Assembly (NCBI RefSeq): GCF_900188255.1
Contig: NZ_FZNS01000001.1
Coordinates: forward strand, 620,001 to 684,000
DNA from: Hymenobacter mucosus
Lineage (GTDB): Bacteria; Bacteroidota; Bacteroidia; Cytophagales; Hymenobacteraceae
Direction of reading: 5' to 3'
Length of the DNA stretch: 64,000 bases
Made by a program: the position numbers and the translations under genes. Of the stretch, positions 8,390 to 18,661 are shown in pieces (position 1 is the stretch's first letter; each line of letters starts with the position of its first letter). The notes under the pieces are model-generated. The model made no database searches. It had not been told where the DNA came from and saw only the letters and a list, made by a program, of their open reading frames with translations.

Positions 8390-10699
8390 CTACTCTAACG
8401 CAGCCTCTTCATCTGGCTCTTGCCCGTCGTGGGCATCTACGGCAACGGGCTGCTCATTTTCTTCCTCCTCTACTTCTTGCGCATTGGGCTGATCGTAGGA
8501 CGGGATGGAAGTGTGGTCATTGCCATTCGAATCAGCATTATCGTACAGTACATCGGCCCGGTTAAGCCATTCCTCGTACAGCGCGTTTTCACTCAGCAAT
8601 GCGAAATTCTTGCTATAAAACTCCTTGTGCACGTTGAATACCGGCTCATCCGGCACTGGTTGGCGACGGATGTAGGCCCCATCCTCGCGCATGAGGTAGG
8701 TATTCTGATTATCCTTGAGGTTGAAGTACAGGATATTGATGGCTTCCCGTTTTAGCTGCGGATTCACAATCAAGAACAAGGCTTCAATGCGACGGTCGAA
8801 GGAGCGCACCATCAGGTCGGCAGAGCCAGCGTAGACTTTCGGGTGGCCGGCTTGATGGAAGTAGAACAAGCGTGAGTGCTCCAAGTAGTCGCCTACAATG
8901 CTGCGTACCTCAATGTTGTCGCTGAGGCTAGCGCGCCCAGGACGCAGGCAGCAGATACCCCGTACGATGAAACGAATGGGCACGCCGGCACGGCTGGCTT
9001 TATAGAACTCATCTATCATCTCCTTGTCCTCCAAGGAGTTCATCTTCATCACAATGCCACTAGGCAGCCCTTTTTTAGCGTTGCGCACTTCCTCCCGAAT
9101 CAGAGAAATAAGCTGCTGACGCATGTCTTTAGGAGCCGTAATCAGGTACTCGTAGTCATCGGGCTGGGAATGGCCCGTGATAACGTTGAAAAACTCTGAT
9201 ACATCATGCCCATACACGTCGTTGGTTGTCAATAGGCTGACGTCGGTATAAATGCGCGACGTTTGCTCGTTGTAGTTACCTGACCCAATGTGCACGTAGC
9301 GCGTTACCTTCTCCCCTTCCTTGCGTATAATTTGGAGCATTTTGGTGTGCGTCTTGTACTTGCTCACCCCGTAGATAACAAAGCAGCCGGCCTTTTCCAG
9401 GCGTGCCCCCTCCCGGATGTTGCGCTCCTCATCGAAACGTGCTTTCACCTCAAACAGTACCGATACGTGCTTGCCGTTTTCAGCGGCTTTAAGCAAAGCG
9501 GCTGTCACGCGCGAATCATCGGCCAGGCGGTAAATGGTTTGCTTGATTCCCAGAACGTGGGGGTCTTCAGCAGCTTGCTCCAACAAGCGTACTACTGGCT
9601 CAATGCTGTTGTACGGGTGGTGGAGCAGCACATCATGCTGCTTTAAGTAGTCAAATAAGTTGTCTTCGGCCCCCTCTGGCAGGCTGAGGGGCGTAACAGC
9701 CGCAGGCTGCTTGAAACCCTTGCCTCGGAAGTTCGGATGCTTCAGGACCTGGAATAGCCCCTTCAAATCAATTAAAGAACTGATAACAAATACATTGCCG
9801 TTATCAATATTCCACCGCTCCTTCAGTACTTGCATGAGTAGCGCCGAGGCATTTGGCTCTACCTCCAAGCGCACTACCCGGCCCTTCTTGCGAGTTTTCA
9901 GGCCCAGCTGAATTTCCTTGATGAAGTCCACGTCAATGTCGTCAGACTCTTCCAAGGTAAAGTCGCCATTGCGCGTGATGCGAAACAAATCGGCCGATAC
10001 AATTTCAACATTACGGAACAGCTTAGGCAGATTGGCCCGCACAATTTCCTCAATGGGCACAAAAATAACTTTGTCTTTGCGCGTTAGCTCAAAGAAGCGC
10101 GACAGGTTCTGGGGAATCTGCACGAAGGTGAGACGGTCTTGCCCGCGTTCCGCTTCCATGCTACCATCCAATCCACCGCCGGCTCGCGTCACAACCCCGT
10201 AGATGAGCATCTGATTCATCATCAGCGGGAACCCGTGGTAGGAGTCGTACACCATAGGCGTGAGCAGCGGAAAGATGGTGTTCTTGAAGTAGCCATCAGC
10301 CTTCTTGAGCTCCAGCTCCGTCAGTTCAGACATCTTCAGTATGTTGAAGCCGTTTCTCTCAAACAGCGGCTTCAGCTCGTTGAGGTACGTGAGCGACTGG
10401 TCGTTGACGAAACGGTGGGCAAAATCCAGCAGCTTGCGCCGGAATGGCAGCTCTCGCAGGCCAGAGTAATCAACCCGCTCTTTGCCATAATCCAGATAGT
10501 TATACAACGACCCCACCCGAATCATGAAGAATTCATCAAGGTTGCTGGAAGTAATGGCCATAAACCGCAGCCGATCAAATAAGGACCGACCGGCATCTTT
10601 CGCTTGGTCGAGCACGCGGTAATTAAACCGTAACCAGCTCAGGTCGCGGCTAATGTATTTACTCTTGCGGATTAAGTCCGCGGATTTAAACAGTTTCAT
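8390..10699 (-). CDS. ppk1: Polyphosphate kinase 1
   Basis: 769 residues; makes inorganic polyphosphate from ATP by way of phosphohistidine. The N-terminus (YISRDLSWLRFNYRVL) and SSNLDEFFMIRVG match the N domain. The catalytic part includes HHPYNSIEPVV, IKQTIYRLADDSRV, the histidine in RYVHIGSGNYNEQTSRIYTD, and the second conserved histidine in FYFHQAGHPKVYAGSADLMVRSFDRRIEALF. The last 60 or so residues are strongly acidic (EVEEEENEQ, EPDEEAALE) and not part of the conserved enzyme, a tail perhaps for localisation. Convergent with ppx. Family call is secure. Confidence 0.97.
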   Translation of the reverse strand: MKLFKSADLIRKSKYISRDLSWLRFNYRVLDQAKDAGRSLFDRLRFMAITSSNLDEFFMIRVGSLYNYLDYGKERVDYSGLRELPFRRKLLDFAHRFVNDQSLTYLNELKPLFERNGFNILKMSELTELELKKADGYFKNTIFPLLTPMVYDSYHGFPLMMNQMLIYGVVTRAGGGLDGSMEAERGQDRLTFVQIPQNLSRFFELTRKDKVIFVPIEEIVRANLPKLFRNVEIVSADLFRITRNGDFTLEESDDIDVDFIKEIQLGLKTRKKGRVVRLEVEPNASALLMQVLKERWNIDNGNVFVISSLIDLKGLFQVLKHPNFRGKGFKQPAAVTPLSLPEGAEDNLFDYLKQHDVLLHHPYNSIEPVVRLLEQAAEDPHVLGIKQTIYRLADDSRVTAALLKAAENGKHVSVLFEVKARFDEERNIREGARLEKAGCFVIYGVSKYKTHTKMLQIIRKEGEKVTRYVHIGSGNYNEQTSRIYTDVSLLTTNDVYGHDVSEFFNVITGHSQPDDYEYLITAPKDMRQQLISLIREEVRNAKKGLPSGIVMKMNSLEDKEMIDEFYKASRAGVPIRFIVRGICCLRPGRASLSDNIEVRSIVGDYLEHSRLFYFHQAGHPKVYAGSADLMVRSFDRRIEALFLIVNPQLKREAINILYFNLKDNQNTYLMREDGAYIRRQPVPDEPVFNVHKEFYSKNFALLSENALYEEWLNRADVLYDNADSNGNDHTSIPSYDQPNAQEVEEEENEQPVAVDAHDGQEPDEEAALE

Positions 10700-10752
10700 A
10701 ACAGCAAGGAAAGGCCGGACAAAATACGAGCAAACGGCCCTTTGTAGGTACG

Positions 10753-11133
10753 TTACGCAGGAATAATAGCTGTGGCCTCTATTTCAACCAATAACCGTGG
10801 ATCAATTGGGGCCTGTCCGGCTAGCATGGTGCTAGCAGACTAGATCTTGCCAAACGCTTCTGCATGGGCCTTCCCCACAGCTTCCCAATCAGCAATGTTG
10901 CTAAGGAAAATGCGTGTGCGGACCACCTGCTCGCAGGTAGCTCCAGCTTCTCATAAGGCTTCCTTAATTTTCTCCAGAACGCGCTTTGTTTGTGCATACG
11001 CATCGCGACCCGTGGTAGGGGTACCATCTCGCGCGGTAGTGCCAGCCACTTCCACCATATTGCTTTCCTGCATTGCCCGGGGGTAGCCTACGATTGGTTC
11101 CGAGGGCGCACCTGAATTAATTAAAGTTCTTAT
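10753..11133 (-). pseudogene. ridA: Decayed RidA/YjgF-family gene
   Basis: On the minus strand the frame reads NSGAPSEPIVGYPRA, VEVAGTTARDGTPTTGRDAYAQT, then an in-frame TGA (about 10952), [28 protein letters not shown], then an in-frame TAG (about 10841), and DPRLLVEIEATAIIPA before the normal stop at 10753-10755. These are the hallmark blocks of RidA enamine/imine deaminases, including the arginine of the VRTRIF strand. No ATG is found at the expected start (ATA near 11131). Two internal stops and a lost start codon mark it as dead. It lies between ppk1 and gyrB. Confidence 0.85.
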
Positions 11134-11215
11134 ACTAGTGAAAAGCTAGGGTGGCACACTTGTACTCGCGCTGGTCGGCGTTCCACTTGGTTGAATAGAC
11201 AGCCATGTAGGACAA

Positions 11216-11244
11216 CAAAAAGGCCCGCTATACGGCGGGCCTTT
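11216..11244 (-). terminator. Terminator after gyrB
   Basis: AAAGGCCCGC / GCGGGCCTTT arms with a 6-base loop. On the minus strand it is followed by a run of five or more T, directly after the gyrB stop. Confidence 0.85.
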
Positions 11245-11256
11245 CCAATCTAGTGA

Positions 11257-13257
<2,001 letters not shown>

Positions 13258-13280
13258 TCAGCGCTAACTGCTTAAGTAGG

Positions 13281-13297
13281 CAAACATACCAAATTTA
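13281..13297 (-). promoter_or_regulatory. Candidate gyrB promoter boxes
   Basis: On the minus strand two overlapping-range -7 boxes occur, TAAATTTG and TATGTTTG, both matching TAnnTTTG, 36-52 bases before the gyrB start. Possibly two start points. Confidence 0.5.
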
Positions 13298-13379
13298 TTC
13301 GGTTTTTGCCACTGTTTGCGCGGTTTTGGGTATTCTTGTCTTAACGCGCACTGACGCTTTATAGTGCCCTCAAACCGAC

Positions 13380-13830
13380 TATTCTGCGCTACCAAACTAT
13401 GCCAGAATCACGACCCATAAGCCCTCCCACTCGACCGACCAACGCTCTGCCTTCGATAGCCGAATTACTCCTCAAAGCTAGTGTGGCAAGCTGCTGACCA
13501 ACCGTAAGCTTTAGCCTTTGTGGTAGGCGAAACAGCTATACATCAAAGTACCGAGCGAAAAGCATCTCAACTGTCCGTAGCTGGTCCTAGGTGCAAGTAT
13601 GGATCTGGCACTCTCGCCTGGTGGTGGGTACTAGTACTCTGCCTGCTTTCACGCCGCTGCGGACGCACTATGTATGTAAAGTACTAATCATCAGCATCCC
13701 AATTAGGGAGAACACAGTGCGCCGAACCATAGTGGATACAGTCAAGAGGTTGAAACTTAGAAGAGGTTGCGGCCTACTACAACAACCAATTATCGTGGCA
13801 CTATCATCCTGTGTTCCAAGGTAGCAACGT
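13380..13830 (+). other. Intergenic stretch, apparently decayed coding DNA, unidentified
   Basis: The 700 bases between gyrB and the acyltransferase hold no intact gene. Broken peptide-like frames are visible, for example SIPIRENTVRRTIVDTVKRLKL at about 13692-13760, and, after a frame change, EEVAAYYNNQLSWHYHPVF at about 13761-13817. The upstream part (GKLLTNRKL, AKQLYIKVPSEKHLNC) is interrupted by several stops. I do not recognise the family. This may be the remnant of one gene on the plus strand. Confidence 0.35.
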
Positions 13831-13948
13831 ATTCACCGAAAAGCCATTCAATATAAAATACACAATTATCTTTGATTATTTACGTTGTACTGCTTCTTGT
13901 TTCCAAAGTGAGCACTAGTCGTGCAACTCAGCATTACCAATCTCCGGC

Positions 13949-15058
13949 ATGTCCACAACTGTTTCGAAGCGAGAAGATCGTAATTATGCGCTTGATCTAT
14001 TGCGCTTTATTGCGGCTTTCGCTGTAGTTATATTCCACTACACTTACCGTGGCTACATGGCCGACAACTTGAACCCTGTATCCTACCCTTGGTTAGGCTC
14101 TATCTGTAAATACGGATACCTGGGGGTTCACCTTTTTTTTGTAATCAGCGGCTACGTCGTACTCATGAGCGCCATGGGGAAAACGGTATGGCAGTTCTTC
14201 TTTTCCCGCTTTACTAGATTGTATCCTGCATTCTGGGTTGCCTGCACCCTTACGTTCTTAGCAATACGATTTCTGGGACCAGTAGCTGACTCCCCCTTTC
14301 GAACCCATCTTATGGATGCCTCTTTGACCCAGTACATTGTTAACATGACAATGCTACAGCAGTTCTTTGGTTTTCGAGATTTAGATGGGGTGTATTGGAC
14401 CCTGACCGTTGAAATCAGTTTTTACTTTTTAATCTCCCTACTGATTGCATATAAGCTAGTTGATTATATGCAATGGATTCTGATGGGGTGGTTGTTTTAC
14501 TCGTTGCTGGCAGGAAGTACGCCTGCCCCCTCTGTTTTCTCCTTTGCGTTCTTTCCTCAATTCGCTCCCCTCTTCATTGGGGGCATGCTTCTTTACTTGC
14601 GAAAGATCGGTTTTACTCAGCGGTGGAAGCTTCACATCCTGTTGTTGGTTGCTTTAGGGTTGGCCCTACGTAATGGAATAGCAGCAAGCGTAGGGTTAGG
14701 CGTAGCATTCCATGACCAGTTTTCGCCTGTCATAGTAGGCAGTATCATTGTGGCAATATTTGCCGTTTTACTGCTGATTACAGACGGCTACATCACGCTA
14801 AAGCGCTTCAACGCCCTCGGCACACTAGGGGCCCTTACCTACCCCGTTTATCTGCTACACCATAACATTGGCTACATCTTCTACCAGCGCCTGCATACTA
14901 TATCCAATAAATATGTACTCCTAGTAGGGCTGACGATTGCCAGCTTCATAGCAGCCTACTTGGTGCATGTCTTAGTGGAAAAAAGATATGCCCGGGCACT
15001 AGGACAGCAAGTAGATGCTTTTCTTAAGAAGTTTACTCCTGCCTCATCAAAAGCGTAA
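13949..15058 (+). CDS. Acyltransferase family 3 membrane protein (OafA/YrhL type)
   Basis: 369 residues, about ten membrane segments. The N-terminal motif YALDLLRFIAAFAVVIFHY carries the conserved arginine and the catalytic histidine of acyltransferase-3 proteins, followed by a second signature in VHLFFVISGYVV with SRFTRLYPAFW. Such proteins transfer acetyl or other acyl groups from the cytoplasm to surface sugars such as O-antigen, peptidoglycan or exopolysaccharide. The gene stands alone between two decayed stretches and has slightly lower GC than its neighbours, which may point to recent arrival. The acceptor is unknown. Confidence 0.9.
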   Translation: MSTTVSKREDRNYALDLLRFIAAFAVVIFHYTYRGYMADNLNPVSYPWLGSICKYGYLGVHLFFVISGYVVLMSAMGKTVWQFFFSRFTRLYPAFWVACTLTFLAIRFLGPVADSPFRTHLMDASLTQYIVNMTMLQQFFGFRDLDGVYWTLTVEISFYFLISLLIAYKLVDYMQWILMGWLFYSLLAGSTPAPSVFSFAFFPQFAPLFIGGMLLYLRKIGFTQRWKLHILLLVALGLALRNGIAASVGLGVAFHDQFSPVIVGSIIVAIFAVLLLITDGYITLKRFNALGTLGALTYPVYLLHHNIGYIFYQRLHTISNKYVLLVGLTIASFIAAYLVHVLVEKRYARALGQQVDAFLKKFTPASSKA

Positions 15059-15215
15059 GGAATACTGTATTTGAAAAGATTGATTAACGGAGGGCGTATT
15101 CTCAATACTTGACTAAGAGCTTTATAGTCACCTAATCAGAACTGACTAAAAGCAGCAAAATAAGATGGTTCAGTTAGGTGGAACAGATTAGGGAAATATT
15201 TATAAGTTGTTGTAA
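15059..15215. other. Intergenic stretch without recognisable feature
   Basis: AT-rich DNA after the acyltransferase. I see no gene, hairpin of note or promoter box that I can support. Confidence 0.4.
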
Positions 15216-15560
15216 GTGAAATATTTGCGAGGTTAAGTAGGCAAGAGTTGAGTGGCTTCACTCGTAACTATAGTAGCCAAAATACGTGGCTACGCTGTGC
15301 TGGGTGTCAGCTACGTCGTGAAATACAGGCCACTCCCGTTGTTCGAATTGCTCGGTTTTGAGGCACAACCACAGGCATTCGGTATGGGCATTGTCGAGGC
15401 ATTCCCACGCCGGCTTTAGTAGTATACAGTTCCGTGCTGATGGAGCAGCGCCCAGTAGGCGTTGACGCAGTATTACCCACTCCGGTCGGAATGCCTCCGA
15501 AACATATTGATAAAACCGAGCGGCTAGGCAATTATGCTGGCTACCACACAGCGCATAACT
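15216..15560 (-). pseudogene. Remnant of an IS3-family transposase (OrfB)
   Basis: Read on the minus strand, ordered blocks of an IS3 OrfB DDE integrase can be followed through stops and frame changes: HSDRSG-stop-YCVNAYWALLHQHG (the HSDRGSQY motif with the second Asp), then SRRGN, DNAHTECLWLCLKTE (the DNA..ES..LK-E block), REWPVFHDVADTQHSVATYF-GYYSYE, a stop, and SHSTLAYLT. At least three stops and a frameshift are present. No terminal inverted repeats or flanking duplication were recognised, so the element is a fragment. The family assignment rests on motif order. Confidence 0.75.
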
Positions 15561-15962
15561 AGTGGGGGTTAGTGAACCCAATGTTGTGGCTTGCCTAAAA
15601 GAGACTATCGGGTAAGGACAGGCTACTGAGCATGCAGCAGCCAATAGAGAATATAACCAGACCCATTTCAATGTAGATATCGAAAGCGGCTACCTATTCC
15701 ACATAGTTGTCATGCGATTTGTGAATCAAGAAGTAGTATCGCTTCCGATGATCTACGATTAAGAGCCACAGGATGGAGTTATGCACCAACAACTGTTGGC
15801 TACTATCAGCCACTAAATCTGCTGCATAGTAGCAGCCCTAATACTGGTTTTTCAGCCGATAGATATTGACGCGGTGAATAATATCACTCCTTGGATTGCG
15901 CTTATCACTTCCTTTTTACACCTATAGAGCCACTCGCATGAACCAACATGTAAACTATCAAC
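15561..15962. other. Degenerate stretch between the IS3 remnant and the tRNA cluster
   Basis: No intact gene. On the minus strand at about 15700-15890 a broken frame reads ADLVADSSQQLLVHNSILWL and LIVDHRKRYYFLIHKSHDNY, interrupted by stops. I cannot assign it; it may be further decayed mobile DNA. Confidence 0.3.
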
Positions 15963-15996
15963 AAAAAAGCCACTCAGCGCAAAAGCTAAGTGGCTT
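15963..15996 (-). terminator. Terminator of the tRNA cluster
   Basis: On the minus strand AAGCCACT and AGTGGCTT arms, with an inner AGC/GCT extension, are followed by six T. It ends the Ser-Pro-Arg tRNA unit. Confidence 0.85.
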
Positions 15997-16006
15997 ATTA
16001 TCAGCG

Positions 16007-16080
16007 TGGCCCCGATGTGATTCGAACACATGACCGGCTGCTTAGAAGGCAGCTGCTCTATCCAGCTGAGCTACGGGGTC
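16007..16080 (-). tRNA. tRNA-Arg (anticodon TCT)
   Basis: 74 bases. The anticodon loop CTTCTAA gives TCT, the T arm is ATGTG TTCGAAT CACAT, and the D arm is standard. CCA is not encoded. The acceptor arms are GACCCCG and CGGGGCC, leaving an A-C mismatch at pair 2-71. Last gene of the cluster. Confidence 0.93.
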
Positions 16081-16082
16081 AA

Positions 16083-16123
16083 AAAAGAATAGCCGCCCGC
16101 CCCAAAGGCGGGCTGGCGGCTAT
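16083..16123 (-). terminator. Hairpin with T run between tRNA-Pro and tRNA-Arg
   Basis: ATAGCCGCC and GGCGGCTAT outer arms plus a GCCCGCC/GGCGGGC inner part with a short loop. On the minus strand it is followed by TCTTTTTT just before tRNA-Arg. It may attenuate readthrough into tRNA-Arg or mark a processing site. Confidence 0.6.
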
Positions 16124-16127
16124 AAAG

Positions 16128-16201
16128 TCGGGGTGGCAGGATTCGAACCTGCGGCCTCCTGCTCCCAAAGCAGGCGCGATACCGGGCTACGCTACACCCC
16201 G
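16128..16201 (-). tRNA. tRNA-Pro (anticodon TGG)
   Basis: 74 bases. Acceptor arms CGGGGTG and CACCCCG, anticodon loop TTTGGGA (TGG), T arm with TTCGAAT. CCA is not encoded. Confidence 0.95.
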
Positions 16202-16228
16202 AGAACTGACTGAGTCAGCAATATTTCG

Positions 16229-16283
16229 TAAGAAGGCTTTCCACGTGGGAAAGTTTAGGCTCGCATTATAGAAAGCCTTCTTA
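16229..16283 (-). repeat. Inverted repeat between tRNA-Ser and tRNA-Pro
   Basis: Perfect 13-base arms TAAGAAGGCTTTC / GAAAGCCTTCTTA around a 29-base loop, without a T run. Probably a processing or spacer hairpin in the tRNA precursor. Confidence 0.55.
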
Positions 16284-16285
16284 TG

Positions 16286-16373
16286 TGGAGAGGGGGGGAT
16301 TCGAACCCCCGGTAACCTTTAGAGCTACGGCAGTTTAGCAAACTACTGGTTTAAGCCACTCACCCACCTCTCC
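16286..16373 (-). tRNA. tRNA-Ser (anticodon GCT)
   Basis: 88 bases with the long variable arm expected for tRNA-Ser. Acceptor arms GGAGAGG and CCTCTCC, anticodon loop TTGCTAA (GCT), T loop TTCGAAT. CCA is not encoded. First gene of the cluster. Confidence 0.94.
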
Positions 16374-16403
16374 AGTGGGACGTCTTTCCGTCCGAAAGCT
16401 GTG

Positions 16404-16431
16404 CAAATATACAAGCAGATTGGAGATTCAA
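16404..16431 (-). promoter_or_regulatory. Promoter of the tRNA cluster
   Basis: On the minus strand TTG, 17 bases, then TATATTTG, a perfect TAnnTTTG box. The -7 box lies about 30 bases before tRNA-Ser. Confidence 0.7.
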
Positions 16432-16564
16432 ACGTTTTTCAAAAAAAATATCTTCCATCTTGCCACTCTAACGCGGGTAGAAACTCACGTTGAAGGAGTT
16501 ATTCGGCTACCTCTTTTTTCACCTTTTGCTAGTCTTGTATTTTGAACAATAAGCGGTTACCATC

Positions 16565-17548
16565 ATGTTGAGTTGGGCTTATCCGCTGGGTTGGCCCGAG
16601 GCACTAGCGGCAATTTTATTTTTTCTTTTTTACCTCGGGTACGCTGTTCGGACGCGTCGACTGGCGGCTCCACTAGGACAGCGGGGTTGGTCTTTGGGCT
16701 GGAAGCTAACGTTACGCTTCACCTATCTAGCCTTGTTAGGTGTCGCCTTACTAGGCCCGGCCTATGGGCTCACCCAACGTCCAGTTCGCACGGCGGGTAA
16801 AGATGTATGGCTGTTAGTAGACCTTTCCCGGTCTATGAATGCGCCTGATGTATCGCCAACGCGGCTTCAAAAAGCGAAGGCAGAACTTGCGACTCTCGTA
16901 AGCCGCTTCCAAGCCGACCGCCTGGGTTTGATTGTATTTGCGAATGAGGCGTTCGTGCAGTGTCCGCTCACGTATGATCAGGCTGCTCTCCAACTATTTC
17001 TCAGTACGCTTCAAACGTCGCTAGTGCCAGCGGGCAGTACTGATCTGGTGCCGCCACTTGAGTTGGTGCTTACTCGATTGGAATCAAGCACCCCTACAAC
17101 GAACAGTAATTTGCCGAGGGCTACGGCCGTGGTACTCGTGACTGATGGAGAGGACTTCGGGGAAAACTTAGAACCAACCGTACGAGTGCTGGCACGCACC
17201 GGAGCCCGCGTGTTTACGATGGGTGTAGGCACGACGGAAGGCAGCGCTATTCCGCAGCCAGGAGGCCGAGGCTACTTACGGGACGCACGCGGCAGAGAGG
17301 CTGTCAGCCGCCTGGTACCGGCACCGTTACGTAGACTTGCGGAGCAAACGGGCGGACAGTACTTCGAACTAACCGACCGACGCAACGAGTTTCCACTACT
17401 AGTGAATGCGCTCAACCGCATGGAAGGACAAGCGGAACAGGTACGCACTGTGTCGGTGGCAGATAACCGCTACCGGTACCCGCTGCTGCTAGCGTTGGCA
17501 CTGATGATGCTGGATGTGCTAATAACTATCAAAGTGATAAAGCCATGA
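16565..17548 (+). CDS. VWA-domain membrane protein, BatB-like
   Basis: 327 residues. Two N-terminal membrane segments (about 10-28 and 53-72) and one at the C-terminus (about 305-325) flank a von Willebrand factor A domain. Its MIDAS metal site is seen as DLSRSMNAPD (Asp86, Ser88, Ser90), the threonine in GSTDL, and VTDGEDFG near residue 193. BatA/BatB proteins of Bacteroidota are linked to oxidative-stress tolerance and envelope integrity, acting with MoxR ATPases. The next gene overlaps by four bases and is BatC-like. MoxR, BatA, BatD and BatE are not in the neighbourhood. Confidence 0.85.
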   Translation: MLSWAYPLGWPEALAAILFFLFYLGYAVRTRRLAAPLGQRGWSLGWKLTLRFTYLALLGVALLGPAYGLTQRPVRTAGKDVWLLVDLSRSMNAPDVSPTRLQKAKAELATLVSRFQADRLGLIVFANEAFVQCPLTYDQAALQLFLSTLQTSLVPAGSTDLVPPLELVLTRLESSTPTTNSNLPRATAVVLVTDGEDFGENLEPTVRVLARTGARVFTMGVGTTEGSAIPQPGGRGYLRDARGREAVSRLVPAPLRRLAEQTGGQYFELTDRRNEFPLLVNALNRMEGQAEQVRTVSVADNRYRYPLLLALALMMLDVLITIKVIKP

Positions 17549-18534
17549 AAATTTCTCTGGTGAGCAGCCTCCTACTTCTTGGTCTATGGGGCGGCCTGAC
17601 GAAAATTCACGACAGAAATTTGGCAATCCAGCAGGCTGGCCAGGCTTACTTTCACCACGATTTTACGTCGGCAGCGCAGGCTTATAAGGAGGCCACGTTC
17701 GAGTTGGGTGCTTCAGCCGAAGCTGTGTGGCTCAACTTAGCCCACGCAACTGCCCAGGATGGGCGGCCGCAGGAAGCACGCGCTTATTACGGACGTTTGC
17801 TTAGCAGTAAGACGCCCGCTGTTCGAAGTACAGCAGCCCAGCAACTGGCCGTGTTAGCGGCTGGCCAAGGTGACTATGCGCAAGCACTAGCCCTCTTGCG
17901 GCAAGCTTTACTAGCTGCTCCTGCTAACGCCGATGCCCGCTATAACTACGAAGTACTACATGACTTCTTAACTCGTAGAGCAGCTGACCCGCATATGCCG
18001 CCCCCCGGCACCGACGGCAACCCCACTGAGCCCACTAAAGGCCCATCGGAGCGGAACCCGACGAGGCAGCCTCAAGCGCAGCCGGGTACTATGCAGCAAG
18101 GTCAGCTCAACGATCCTACTCAGCCGCAGAACCCGCAGAATGCGTCGGAATCCCGGGAGAACTCCAACGGACAACGCGACCCCAACCGGCCATCTACAAC
18201 GCCCGGTAATTCCGCCGCCGGTAGTTTCCAGCCGGGCAAGGGGGAACAACGAAACGTAGCACAAGGGTCTCAGCCTGGCTCGGTGCAGGGCCTTAGCAAT
18301 GAGGAAACCGGACCTGAAGCAACGGGCGGGGTAAGCCGGCGCGCAGGCACTGAGCAAGCCGCTGCTGATGAAGCCCAGGTGCAAACTCAGCGTGCCCGCC
18401 TACAACAGATGAATCTCAGCTCAGGGCAGGCTCGTCAACTACTCGAGGCGCTTGGGGCAGCAGAGCAGCAGTATTTGCAACAACTACCCCACCAGCCTAC
18501 CCGCAAAGCGGAGAAAGGCAAGCCCGGCTGGTAA
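17545..18534 (+). CDS. TPR protein, BatC-like
   Basis: 329 residues, start codon overlapping the VWA gene stop (ATGA), so translation is probably coupled. An N-terminal membrane anchor or signal (residues 1-20) is followed by TPR-like helices (about 24-140, e.g. QAGQAYFHHDFTSAAQAYKE and GDYAQALALLRQAL). The RYNYEV motif near residue 133 corresponds to the block seen after the TPRs in BatC. Residues 145-270 are Gln/Asn/Pro/Gly-rich and disordered, and the end is a short charged helix. It probably works with the preceding VWA protein at the inner membrane. Confidence 0.8.
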   Translation: MKISLVSSLLLLGLWGGLTKIHDRNLAIQQAGQAYFHHDFTSAAQAYKEATFELGASAEAVWLNLAHATAQDGRPQEARAYYGRLLSSKTPAVRSTAAQQLAVLAAGQGDYAQALALLRQALLAAPANADARYNYEVLHDFLTRRAADPHMPPPGTDGNPTEPTKGPSERNPTRQPQAQPGTMQQGQLNDPTQPQNPQNASESRENSNGQRDPNRPSTTPGNSAAGSFQPGKGEQRNVAQGSQPGSVQGLSNEETGPEATGGVSRRAGTEQAAADEAQVQTQRARLQQMNLSSGQARQLLEALGAAEQQYLQQLPHQPTRKAEKGKPGW

Positions 18535-18661
18535 TGCTACGGGCAATACGAATAGAGTGGCAACTAGCAACCCAGTACTGCTCCTACCCTGCCAGCAGTC
18601 CTTCACAGTCCAAATACATACCTTTGCCTCCCACATCCAACCAATCCCACCCACTCATTTT

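Noticed and set aside
15258..15671. 137-codon frame on the minus strand as an intact gene
   Set aside because: Only its last third is in the IS3 transposase frame; other transposase blocks lie in other frames with stops, so it is a remnant.
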